NCBI RefSeq assembly: GCF_000282135.1
Contig: NZ_AKJW01000115.1
Location: 61,319 to 125,318 of the forward strand
Direction of reading: 5' to 3'
Source: Herbaspirillum sp. CF444
GTDB lineage: Bacteria > Pseudomonadota > Gammaproteobacteria > Burkholderiales > Burkholderiaceae_D
Length of the DNA stretch: 64,000 bases
Shown: positions 32,422 through 39,179 of the stretch, piece after piece
Position numbering within the stretch: the first letter of the stretch is position 1
Layout of the letters: the number at the start of each line of letters is the position of its first letter
Notes under the pieces: model-generated
What the model was told of the DNA's origin: nothing
Database searches by the model: none
What the model saw: only the letters and a program-made list of their open reading frames with translations
Position numbers and translations under genes: made by a program

Positions 32422-32592
32422 GTCCGCAACTGGCCGAGGCTGTGTAAAAACGTAGGAATTTTTAGCTGACTCAAAAATCGACCTCTCAGATAGGTCGCTA
32501 TTCAATTTTCTCGATATCCAGAAGGGCTTCCCTACCCAAGATTTTTTTGCAAATTTGTGTTTTTACACAGCCTCGGCCGGAAGAATACATAG
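32422..32592 (-). repeat. array palindrome copy 34, split by an insertion
   Basis: The left half (GTCCGC, then AACTGGCC) ends at 32435 and the right half resumes at 32576 as GGCCGGAAGAATAC, compared with GGCCGGAAGCGGAC in copy 15. The GGCC centre is present on both sides of the inserted element. Confidence 0.75.
32436..32575. mobile_element. 140-bp non-coding element with terminal inverted repeats (MITE-like)
   Basis: It begins GAGGCTGTGTAAAAACG and ends with GTTTTTACACAGCCTC, an inverted pair of about 15-16 bp. It is flanked on both sides by GGCC, a 4-bp target duplication at the centre of an array repeat. There is no coding capacity, so it needs a transposase from elsewhere. A related end occurs at 26130. 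Confidence 0.78.
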
Positions 32593-32625
32593 TCCAGCGC
32601 CCATGTGGGCTACATCAAAGCGAAA

Positions 32626-32976
32626 TTACGCCGATTTGGATAACTCTGAAGTAAGCATTTTCTTCGCTATCGAGCGCATCCTAAAGTAGGTGATGAGGAT
32701 GCCTAAAGGCCCCAGTAAGGCCCCCACTACCCATAGACTTCCATTCTTCTTTGCTTTGAATGCCAAGTCGTCCAAGATCCACAAATAATATAAATACGCA
32801 GGAAGCGCCAAAAAACTTGCGTATGCAAACGTCGCAACGACAAATTCTGGCAGGACCGATCTAAATGCCAACAAAAAAATCCATAACCCCACTGCTGCGA
32901 CCATGCAAAGGAAAGTCGCGTTTAGCCATTTCACTCGGTTAATCAACGTAGGATTTGGTATTAAAAAATAAAACAT
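32626..32976 (-). CDS. hypothetical membrane protein
   Basis: A 116-residue protein with about four hydrophobic segments (LNATFLCMVAAVGLWIFLLAF, FVVATFAYASFLALPAYLYYLW, LWVVGALLGPLGILITYF) and a charged C terminus. The short loop LDDLAFKAKKNGSLW and the GALLGPLGILITYF segment recall small membrane proteins that are common in betaproteobacteria, but no named family. It shares an interval with the lipoprotein hydrolase gene (two genes between repeats 34 and 35). Confidence 0.6.
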   Translation of the reverse strand: MFYFLIPNPTLINRVKWLNATFLCMVAAVGLWIFLLAFRSVLPEFVVATFAYASFLALPAYLYYLWILDDLAFKAKKNGSLWVVGALLGPLGILITYFRMRSIAKKMLTSELSKSA

Positions 32977-33038
32977 AACATCCCTTTTTAATATTTTTTA
33001 TCGATTTCGGTAAAGACTGCGTGTGATCGGCTCATTTA

Positions 33039-34079
33039 TTATTTATTCTCTATTTGCGCCCCCTCCTGGTTTATCCTTTCCTGCCCAGCCTGTACTTGCG
33101 CTTTGTGGGCGAGCTCTTCCATATGCGGATAGTCGTTCGACATGCCGCTATAGGTGCGAAATATATAATCGGTAGACAGACCGAGCATGCAATCCTCTAC
33201 GACGCGGTTTCCGATGCCGAAGGTCTGATGATGTACAGCGCCAGTGGCGAGCACCATGATTTGCGTGATCGGCAATTTCATTTTCTTGGCGGCCTGCACG
33301 TAGTGATCTTGTGAACTGAAACCAACGTCAGCGTCTCGCTGGTCGCTAGTCACGAACATGCGGAAACCAGGCATGGGGTGCACCCGGTCCAGTTGTTCAA
33401 CTGGATCCCATATTTCTGCCATCGACTTGCCGGTGTAGTCGCTGGATCGACCCGCGGCAATGACCCGATACTTGACCGCAGTCACTCCCGACGACGACAC
33501 AGCACACAGCACGTCTTGACGTTCGGCTATCAGGGCGCCAACCAGGCCGCCACCGCCCGATTGTCCGATCAATCCATACTCTTCGATGCCATACCTGGAT
33601 TTTATTTTGTCCAACGCGGCATTTATCACGAGCGTTTCGTACTGCGTGCGTCGCCAGTTTTGGTTGCCGCTGCTGCCATCGGTTCCCGGTCTGCCCAATA
33701 TCAGATATGCAGTCCCACCGCGACTCTGTTCAAGGTCTGCTTTCTCGACGCGCTTGCGTGGTGTCCCCGCTGGATAGGCTGCGCTTACCCCGCTCGTGGA
33801 AAGGATGTCACCCGCCATAAAGACGATGACTTTGCGTACCGCTCCATTGCTAAAATCTTTGGAAGGAAAATAGCGGATGCATTCTTGAAATGTCCTCCCT
33901 TCGATCCACACGGCATCATTGATACGCGCACATTGTTCGCGTGTAGAACTGGAACCGGACGCCGCTTCCGTACTAGAAAAATGATCGTCTGGACCATAGT
34001 TCCTGACCGTCGATGCGCAACCGGAAAAAAGTACCGCGGCAGCCGCAACGACATACCCAACCCTCATTATTTTTTTCAT
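33039..34079 (-). CDS. lipoprotein with alpha/beta-hydrolase-like domain
   Basis: A 346-residue lipoprotein (signal VGYVVAAAAVLFSGC, lipobox FSGC). The domain has a nucleophile elbow GLIGQSGGGGLVGAL (Ser about residue 172), a candidate acid in TSDQRDADVG and a late His pair (ATGAVHHQTFG, about residue 287), which fits a serine hydrolase or peptidase. It would act on the periplasmic face of a membrane. Substrate unknown. Second gene in the interval, 62 bp before the small membrane protein gene. Confidence 0.75.
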   Translation of the reverse strand: MKKIMRVGYVVAAAAVLFSGCASTVRNYGPDDHFSSTEAASGSSSTREQCARINDAVWIEGRTFQECIRYFPSKDFSNGAVRKVIVFMAGDILSTSGVSAAYPAGTPRKRVEKADLEQSRGGTAYLILGRPGTDGSSGNQNWRRTQYETLVINAALDKIKSRYGIEEYGLIGQSGGGGLVGALIAERQDVLCAVSSSGVTAVKYRVIAAGRSSDYTGKSMAEIWDPVEQLDRVHPMPGFRMFVTSDQRDADVGFSSQDHYVQAAKKMKLPITQIMVLATGAVHHQTFGIGNRVVEDCMLGLSTDYIFRTYSGMSNDYPHMEELAHKAQVQAGQERINQEGAQIENK

Positions 34080-34382
34080 CGCTCATATTGATGACTGTTT
34101 TGTTGCATTCATTTTTTGCTTGTACGGAAGCAGCAGCATCCCTTGCTGCCATTTCTATTGGATGTTTACACAAGCAACTGACAATCCACTGACGGATTTT
34201 TGTCTATTCTTACGAGCGATTCCAACCTACCAAGAATGCAGGCGTTCCGTTTTCCCGCAGTTTGAGCATGCGGATTAATTCCCTACGTATCTTCGAATGT
34301 TCAGAATAGAATCGCCTGCCTATAAGGGGCTTTTATTCTTTACGAGGGTCTGGTTCTGGCCGGTTGCGGACATCCGATTTCA
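34080..34382. other. intergenic region containing repeat 35
   Basis: About 300 bp. The left part should hold the promoter of the hydrolase gene; repeat 35 lies at the right end. No ORF or structured RNA recognised. Confidence 0.4.
34348..34371 (-). repeat. array palindrome copy 35
   Basis: GTCTGG-TTCTGGCCGGTT-GCGGAC, 11 bp beyond the stop at 34383. Confidence 0.82.
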
Positions 34383-34871
34383 CTAAGCTTGGCGCTGATC
34401 ATATGTGGACTTCCATTGATTCAATATTTTACAAAGGGAGTCAAGTGGCAAACTATAGAGGTCACGGAGCCAAGCATGATCAGAGTCATGGATGAAATGA
34501 GCTGTTTGCTGCTCAAGATATGCGTCGGTATACAAGATACCAATCTGCCTATCTCCCTTGACATTCCCGAGGTGGAAACCTTCGACATCTGACCAGTGCA
34601 GCTTAAATCGCCGGCCCATATTTACAATATCCATACCTTCTGTGCTTAGTCGGAGATATGTTGCACTGGGACGATATACATAGAACGATAAAACAAATAA
34701 CGGCGCAAAGAGAATTGTGCCAATCCACCCCCAAACAGGCTGAAGCTGGATACAAAATGCCGAAAATAAAGTAAGCAAGCCCAGGAGAACGAGCAGCCAG
34801 GCTATCTTTACTACACTGGCTTTGATAATTAAATCGCTTTGCTGTCCTAGCTTCGGGTCGATTACGGTCAT
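34383..34871 (-). CDS. hypothetical membrane protein with PH-like domain
   Basis: A 162-residue protein beginning at the ATG at 34871 (MTVIDPKLGQQSDLI). The longer frame to 35105 overlaps another real gene and is rejected. Two membrane segments (IAWLLVLLGLLTLFSAFCI, IGTILFAPLFVLSFYVY) are followed by a soluble region (YLRLSTEGMDIVNMGRRFKLHWSDVEGFHLG) like the bacterial PH-type domains of STM3941-family proteins. It starts 7 bp after the preceding gene in a two-gene cassette. Confidence 0.65.
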   Translation of the reverse strand: MTVIDPKLGQQSDLIIKASVVKIAWLLVLLGLLTLFSAFCIQLQPVWGWIGTILFAPLFVLSFYVYRPSATYLRLSTEGMDIVNMGRRFKLHWSDVEGFHLGNVKGDRQIGILYTDAYLEQQTAHFIHDSDHAWLRDLYSLPLDSLCKILNQWKSTYDQRQA

Positions 34872-34878
34872 AGCAGCT

Positions 34879-35163
34879 CTATATTTTCTCTCGAATCCAT
34901 TGCTCCGTCTGTGACGGGCGCCGAGCACACCACCCCAAGGGAAGGTCAGCAAGCTCAACGATGGAAGAGTCAATATCAACGATGCTTTTGAAGCTAGCGA
35001 CCACCGCTTCGGAGGCGTCCAATGCTCCGTCCGAATTTGGAAGAAACTGCCAACCGCCATCATCTTCATCATGTGAAACAAATGAAATTGAATTTTCTCT
35101 TTCAACGATTCGTCGATGCGAGATAACGGCCATATTAGGTGGGTCTGCGAATAACCAATTCAT
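34879..35163 (-). CDS. immunity-like protein (DUF2185-like)
   Basis: A 94-residue acidic protein. The core GGWQFLPNSDGALDASEA and the ending ADLPLGWCARRPSQTEQWIRE follow the layout of small immunity proteins in which GWQFL leads a sheet and a DLPxGW motif closes it. It is the first gene of a two-gene cassette, immediately upstream of the membrane protein gene. Family assignment is tentative. Confidence 0.65.
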   Translation of the reverse strand: MNWLFADPPNMAVISHRRIVERENSISFVSHDEDDGGWQFLPNSDGALDASEAVVASFKSIVDIDSSIVELADLPLGWCARRPSQTEQWIREKI

Positions 35164-35194
35164 AGGTTTCCCAATTTTGTAAGTTATAGAGATT

Positions 35195-35218
35195 GTCTGC
35201 TACTGGCCGATTACGGAC
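35195..35218 (-). repeat. array palindrome copy 36
   Basis: GTCTGC, centre TACTGGCCGATT, ACGGAC. Confidence 0.83.
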
Positions 35219-35234
35219 GTCCGTGAGCAATGGC

Positions 35235-35567
35235 TTACTTGGATATTTTCTTGAGAAACTCAGGATTTATCCAAGCTGACTTTACTTGACCCTTCGTCAA
35301 TTCAACCGGCTGGGGAGAGCAAAGGCCCGCTAAGAAATCGGCCTCGGATATTGCCAATACTGTTAGCTCGTCAGTCTCGTGGTCTAAAAAATAAATGCTC
35401 TGATTGTCTCTAACAAAGAAGTTTCCAGAGTCGTCTATCGCAAAAGGAACTTGTTTTATGGTTCCCAACCAATTAGGCAAAGGCCCCTCACCAAGCGCAC
35501 GTATCGTGCCAAATTCTTCGCCGGATTGCGCTCTAAAGACCTTTCCTACTATCTGACTAAAATCCAT
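35235..35567 (-). CDS. SMI1/KNR4-like (SUKH) protein
   Basis: A 110-residue protein. VPFAIDDSGNFFVRDNQSIYFLDHETDELTVLA matches the core of SUKH immunity proteins (FAxDGxGNxF...VYFWDHExDE), while the usual N-terminal helix is short. An orphan immunity role is likely. Single-gene cassette between repeats 36 and 37. Confidence 0.72.
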   Translation of the reverse strand: MDFSQIVGKVFRAQSGEEFGTIRALGEGPLPNWLGTIKQVPFAIDDSGNFFVRDNQSIYFLDHETDELTVLAISEADFLAGLCSPQPVELTKGQVKSAWINPEFLKKISK

Positions 35568-35629
35568 GGACTTCCCCTATTCGACGTTAGTAGTGTTTGA
35601 AATAGTGATGCTGTAACGACCTAAATAAA

Positions 35630-35653
35630 GGCAGCTTCTGGCCGATTGTGGCC
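35630..35653 (-). repeat. array palindrome copy 37
   Basis: GGCAGC, centre TTCTGGCCGATT, GTGGCC. Its right half and the following CATCTA correspond to those at copy 16, as expected for paralogous cassettes. Confidence 0.8.
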
Positions 35654-35655
35654 AT

Positions 35656-36144
35656 CTAAACAGCCAGTTCTCCTAGCTTTGCTATGACCGAGTGCAATTC
35701 TTTATCTTGCTTGTCACCGTGAAACGGCTTAACAACGAGGTGAGAACGAGGCTGTCGTTGAATTTTCTCAGGACTGTCATCAACGATAACAATTTCCTCT
35801 ACTTGATAGCCATGCTTCATTACCTTCCGAAGATCCTTGATGTACACGTAGCCGTTGGTACGGGAATCTACCTTTTGTACACACTTCTGCACATCCCAGC
35901 GAAAGAGAAGCGTATGTTGGTCCTCAAAAAGTGCATTACTTATAAACTCAACGTAGTCAGGACTCGCGGAGGACCATACAGCAACTGAAAATTTGGTCGA
36001 TGCGAATTTAACCAGATCAGCCGCATAGGGGCGGATATATATGAAATAGCCGGAAAATCTTAAGTCGGCAGGCTGTACCAAAGGCTCCAAGCGTGCATGA
36101 ACCAACGTCTCGTCCAAATCAAATATAACTAGCTTAACGGGCAT
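35656..36144 (-). CDS. HAD superfamily, NIF/FCP1-like phosphatase
   Basis: A 162-residue intact protein. Motif I is VIFDLDETLVH with nucleophile Asp and general acid Asp (about residues 9-13). Motif II is VAVWSSASPDYVEF and motif III/IV is VDDSPEKIQRQPRSHLVV. The arrangement is that of FCP1/NLI-interacting-factor phosphatases, here in a minimal version. It is the functional paralogue of the frameshifted copy at 18753-19240, about 17 kb away. Confidence 0.82.
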   Translation of the reverse strand: MPVKLVIFDLDETLVHARLEPLVQPADLRFSGYFIYIRPYAADLVKFASTKFSVAVWSSASPDYVEFISNALFEDQHTLLFRWDVQKCVQKVDSRTNGYVYIKDLRKVMKHGYQVEEIVIVDDSPEKIQRQPRSHLVVKPFHGDKQDKELHSVIAKLGELAV

Positions 36145-36174
36145 AGTATGCAGCGATCATCTCTAAGATTTAAT

Positions 36175-36198
36175 GCTGTTTTCTGGACGATTGCGAAA
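36175..36198 (-). repeat. array palindrome copy 38 (degenerate)
   Basis: GCTGTT-TTCTGGACGATT-GCGAAA. GGCC is mutated to GGAC and the arms no longer pair. Confidence 0.6.
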
Positions 36199-36203
36199 AT
36201 CCA

Positions 36204-36596
36204 CTAAAGGGTTCGCAAAAAAACACAAAATATACCCAACAACCACGTGACGAAAAAAGTAGCGAGAAACAGCATCATCCTTCCGCGGGCGATTCGCCAC
36301 GTTTCTGTGATTACGGAGCCATAAAAATATTCAAGCATGTCTTTTGACCAGAAATCTCGCCAGTTTTTTTTCTGACGAGCATAGATGAAGTTATTTATAA
36401 GTAATGCTCCTAGTGAGAACGTGATGATGACGCCTAATCCGGTCGCAACGGATATATCGAGAGCCGATAAGACACTCACGTCATGGCTATATATTGGTGC
36501 TCCTTTTCCTAACGAGATAAGAAAGGTGAGCAAAGAAAACGCAAATCCGACTGCATACAATAATTGGAGATCTCTCTTCATAGCTGATTTTCCCAT
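36204..36596 (-). CDS. hypothetical membrane protein
   Basis: A 130-residue protein with three hydrophobic segments (LLYAVGFAFSLLTFLISLG, ISVATGLGVIITFSLGALLINNFIY, MMLFLATFFVTWLLGIFCVFL). A charged loop (ARQKKNWRDFWSKDMLEY) separates the second and third. A second Met at residue 6 is an alternative start. No family recognised. Confidence 0.6.
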   Translation of the reverse strand: MGKSAMKRDLQLLYAVGFAFSLLTFLISLGKGAPIYSHDVSVLSALDISVATGLGVIITFSLGALLINNFIYARQKKNWRDFWSKDMLEYFYGSVITETWRIARGRMMLFLATFFVTWLLGIFCVFLRTL

Positions 36597-36620
36597 GTCG
36601 CTATCTATTTTTTTCTTTAA

Positions 36621-36644
36621 GTCTGCTCTTGGCCGATTGCGGTC
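36621..36644 (-). repeat. array palindrome copy 39
   Basis: GTCTGC-TCTTGGCCGATT-GCGGTC. Confidence 0.82.
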
Positions 36645-36663
36645 ATCTACATTTACGGAATGG

Positions 36664-37128
36664 TTAGTCTACCTTTACTGCTCCCTTTGCAAGTACAAGC
36701 ACTAGCTCTCCAAGACTTTGAAAAATAGAGACCATCTCCTCCGCAGAGCTACCTATGGGACGAGGGTATGCGGGATTCGGCGCAGGAAAACCTTGATTTT
36801 TCACGGACTCGTTGCACAAGATTGCGAAAGTACCTCTTGCCTTTTGACCGTCAATTAATAGAGAGAAATCAGTTTCAACCGTTCCACCGCTTTGAACGAT
36901 GAAATTGAGAGATACGTCATCTGGTAATCCGACAAGCTGAAACACTGCTCCAGGACCAGGCAGCTTTGAGATTTGGATTTTTCCTTGTGCTGCATTGAGT
37001 AACTCTTTGGCCGCAATTTTTGCGTACAGGGCTCCAGCTCTATACGGAAATCTATCGCATAGACCATAGTATTTTTCTGTAACTCCTAACGAGAATGTCG
37101 AAAGTAGTATTGATGATTCGAAGTTCAT
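36664..37128 (-). CDS. hypothetical protein
   Basis: A 154-residue soluble protein (MNFESSILLSTFSLGVTEKYYGL). The centre has strand-rich sequence (GAVFQLVGLPDDVSLNFIVQSGGTVETDF) and the C-terminal helix (EEMVSIFQSLGELVLVLAKGAVKV) is amphipathic. No family recognised. Single-gene cassette. Confidence 0.6.
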   Translation of the reverse strand: MNFESSILLSTFSLGVTEKYYGLCDRFPYRAGALYAKIAAKELLNAAQGKIQISKLPGPGAVFQLVGLPDDVSLNFIVQSGGTVETDFSLLIDGQKARGTFAILCNESVKNQGFPAPNPAYPRPIGSSAEEMVSIFQSLGELVLVLAKGAVKVD

Positions 37129-37206
37129 GTCGTCTATTCCTTGAAGTTCGGATTTGGCTGACTCCGTTTCGCGTTACAGTTTTCGTATTCGCTAAATAGC
37201 TTGAAC

Positions 37207-37230
37207 GGCTGCTACTGGCCGACTGCTGTC
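37207..37230 (-). repeat. array palindrome copy 40
   Basis: GGCTGC, centre TACTGGCCGACT, GCTGTC. Confidence 0.78.
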
Positions 37231-37256
37231 ATTCCGCTCATAGCAGGAGCTTGGCG

Positions 37257-38039
37257 TTACGTGTCCGTGGAAATATCGTCCCACTCTTGATCCATGTAGC
37301 CTATGAGCCAGTTCAAGGCGTAGTGACGTTCAAGTACCACTCCTGCCTCCAGCTTTGCAGGTGCTGGACGCCCCTTAATCCGTGCATCCACAACCGCCCA
37401 GTGATAGCGGTAGATTAGATCAGCCTGATCCAGAATGTCTCGAAGAGAACGCAGCTTAGCGCCAGCTTCAAAACCGCTGGGGCCATGATCACGCATCGTT
37501 TTGACTGCAAACTGCACATCGCAAATTTTCGTCGGCCTGTCCAGAACGTTCACGTAGCCTAAGGCCCAAAGTAGAACCCATGCGGCCTCGTATTTCCAAG
37601 AGAACTGCACGCGGTCATTTTGAGATGAGGTCTTAGCGGCAATGAAGACTCGCTCCTTTGGAGTCAGCGAATCGCGCAGCTTGAAGTCCTGAGCAATCCT
37701 TTCGACTATAGGCTGCTCCAAACCTTCGCCCTTGAGCGCGACGAGAAGGACGCAGAGAGCTCGCTGAGAGATTTCGGCTTTCGAGCGCCGTTTGGCGTCA
37801 TCTTCAGTTTCAATAACTGGGAGGTATTGGTTGATTGGGACACCATCTTCCCTCAGTACAGCTTCGGAGCGCGCGCGTCGTTGTAAGGCTTCTTGAGAAT
37901 TTTTCTGATCCATGGACTTAATCTTTTTCCTTCGATCTTCCACCGACGGGGCACAAATTGCCAAAGGTAGTATCCCAAATAGCGCCGCACCAACGACTAT
38001 CCTTCGTTTTATACCGGCGTGAGAACCATCAAGCATCAT
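37257..38039 (-). CDS. DUF4272 domain-containing protein
   Basis: A 260-residue protein. The N terminus has a probable export signal (IVVGAALFGILPLAICAPS). The rest is a DUF4272 domain: RSEAVLREDGVPINQYLPVI near the beginning, FSWKYEAAWVLLWALGYV in the middle and WAVVDARIKG then ERHYALNWLIGY at the end. DUF4272 proteins are uncharacterised and frequent in toxin-immunity loci. The Met at residue 2 is an alternative start. Confidence 0.78.
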   Translation of the reverse strand: MMLDGSHAGIKRRIVVGAALFGILPLAICAPSVEDRRKKIKSMDQKNSQEALQRRARSEAVLREDGVPINQYLPVIETEDDAKRRSKAEISQRALCVLLVALKGEGLEQPIVERIAQDFKLRDSLTPKERVFIAAKTSSQNDRVQFSWKYEAAWVLLWALGYVNVLDRPTKICDVQFAVKTMRDHGPSGFEAGAKLRSLRDILDQADLIYRYHWAVVDARIKGRPAPAKLEAGVVLERHYALNWLIGYMDQEWDDISTDT

Positions 38040-38078
38040 GTAAGTCCCTTCATTTTTCGTTGGTCACCAGCTATGCAT

Positions 38079-38102
38079 GTCCACTCCTGGCCGGTTGCGG
38101 AC
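38079..38102 (-). repeat. array palindrome copy 41
   Basis: GTCCAC-TCCTGGCCGGTT-GCGGAC. Confidence 0.82.
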
Positions 38103-38129
38103 AGCGACCAATTTCAGCCAGTGTCTATG

Positions 38130-38687
38130 TTACGCAACTTCCTCTTTTTGTATTAAAGCTACTTTCTTCCATATCCCTGAAAACCATAGAAGTCCGAGCG
38201 CACCGGGATGAACTTGCAAAGCGAGCTTCTCTCCAGTTTTTACTTCGTCATAAAGTGTTTTTCCCACTTCAAAGTCTCGCAATCCTGGCCCAAGAACCGA
38301 ACTCTCCACTATGAGTTTGTAATGCGCTCGTCGTCCATGGAAGGTTGATTTCTCATCGACTTTAACAATTATTTCTTGTAGTGCACTGTAGTCAAAGGCG
38401 ATATTCAGTAAATTCCTAGTTGGGACGGCGACGGCGAGTGCAATGGTCAGAAGCCAAAGCCCTCGCCGCAACAGAGGTTTGTGACCCAATTCCGTTTTGA
38501 AATAGTTGATATTTAATAAGGCGAAGAGTGGAATGGCTACAAACAGACCAAGAGATAGGACGTCCACATTTCCTATGGTCTCGAAAGTGCTATAGGAGTC
38601 CATGTAGATATATGCCGCCCATAGTCCTGCGACACCTATTCCAACAATAGATAAAAAAATGAAAGCTCGACTATCTGTCTTCTTCAT
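38130..38687 (-). CDS. hypothetical membrane protein
   Basis: A 185-residue protein from the ATG at 38687 (MKKTDSRAFIFLSIVGIG), which is favoured over 38714 by its basic start. It has three membrane segments (FIFLSIVGIGVAGLWAAYIYM, VLSLGLFVAIPLFALLNI, LWLLTIALAVAVPTRNLL) and a soluble C-terminal domain (HYKLIVESSVLGPGLRDFEVG...LALQVHPGALGLLWF). No family recognised. First cassette of the array in the gene direction. Confidence 0.6.
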   Translation of the reverse strand: MKKTDSRAFIFLSIVGIGVAGLWAAYIYMDSYSTFETIGNVDVLSLGLFVAIPLFALLNINYFKTELGHKPLLRRGLWLLTIALAVAVPTRNLLNIAFDYSALQEIIVKVDEKSTFHGRRAHYKLIVESSVLGPGLRDFEVGKTLYDEVKTGEKLALQVHPGALGLLWFSGIWKKVALIQKEEVA

Positions 38688-38769
38688 TGAATCGTTTCCT
38701 ATGGACTGACGCATTGGTATCGCTTCTAGAAAATTGGATGTCCGGATAGAATCAACATGTTAATTAATG

Positions 38770-38793
38770 TCTCTTACTGGCCGATTGAGGACA
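38770..38793 (-). repeat. array palindrome copy 42 (array start)
   Basis: GTCTCT-TACTGGCCGATT-GAGGAC, with an extra outer T/A pair. It is the copy furthest upstream of all cassette genes; no further clear copy lies to its right. Confidence 0.8.
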
Positions 38794-38881
38794 CTCAAAA
38801 CGAACATGTCCACCTGGCAATTTACCAGATCGTGAGAGAAAACATGGTGAGATTGGGCAAAAAATCCCCCAGCAAAAGAAA

Positions 38882-38915
38882 AAGCGGCTTAGCGCGATAA
38901 GGCGCTAAGCCGCTT
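38882..38915 (-). terminator. strong rho-independent terminator after the tRNA fragment
   Basis: AAGCGGCTTAGCGC and GCGCTAAGCCGCTT pair over 14 bases around GATAAG. On the minus strand the stem is followed by TTTTTCTTTT. It lies just after the CCA end of the tRNA-Ile2 fragment and is evidently the native terminator of that tRNA gene. Confidence 0.88.
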
Positions 38916-38921
38916 CAATGC

Positions 38922-38967
38922 TGGTGGCCCCCCCGTGAGTCGAACACGGCACCAACGGATTATGAGT
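38922..38967 (-). pseudogene. 3' 46 nt of a tRNA-Ile2(CAU) gene, probable attachment-site scar
   Basis: On the minus strand the sequence begins ACTCATAATCCGTTGG, the anticodon loop (CAT) with the 3' side of its stem, continues through a T arm (CCGTG, TTCGACT, CACGG) and ends with GGGGGCC and CCA. The D arm, acceptor 5' strand and 5' anticodon stem are absent and the preceding bases do not complete them. Such 3'-tRNA fragments are left when a tyrosine-integrase element inserts into a tRNA gene. The acceptor and loop fit Ile2 better than Met. Confidence 0.78.
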
Positions 38968-39179
38968 TAAAAGAGCATATGGGCGGCACTCCGCAAAGTC
39001 TCGCCAGACGTGAACACTGGCTTTGCATGCAGTGCGCAGATTCGGCAAATTGCGCCGGTTTGGACAAAATACTCCTCAGCAAGAAATTCTGAAACAGTGA
39101 AATACTGATTTGCCATTGATGTTCCCAATCGTCCATAGGCAACGCTGTTGTCTACGACCGAGATAAGGAAATTTCCAGA

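Larger units (their letters stand above)
32138..32625. other. intergenic region with a split array repeat and an inserted element
   Basis: The 490 bp between the homospermidine synthase start and the next gene contain no ORF worth calling. It holds the promoter of the polyamine operon (left part), repeat 34 and the 140-bp inverted-repeat element. Confidence 0.5.

Noticed and set aside
34383..35105. 240-residue reading of the PH-like membrane protein
   Set aside because: The extra N-terminal part lies antiphase over a well-formed immunity-like gene (34879-35163) and has no protein character; the ATG at 34871 is better.
6553..38793. CRISPR array
   Set aside because: Repeats are regularly oriented but the intervals are 73 bp to nearly 4 kb long and contain complete genes; there are no cas genes.
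6553..38793. Classical integron with attC sites
   Set aside because: The layout is similar, but I find no intI gene in the window, no clear RYYYAAC and GTTRRRY core boxes, and the conserved unit is only 24 bp. I keep this as a possible comparison, not as a call.
6553..38793. Palindromes as simple transcription terminators
   Set aside because: The stem is only about 6 bp with a 12-base loop and there is no T run after it. Where a real terminator is needed (26191) a separate hairpin exists.
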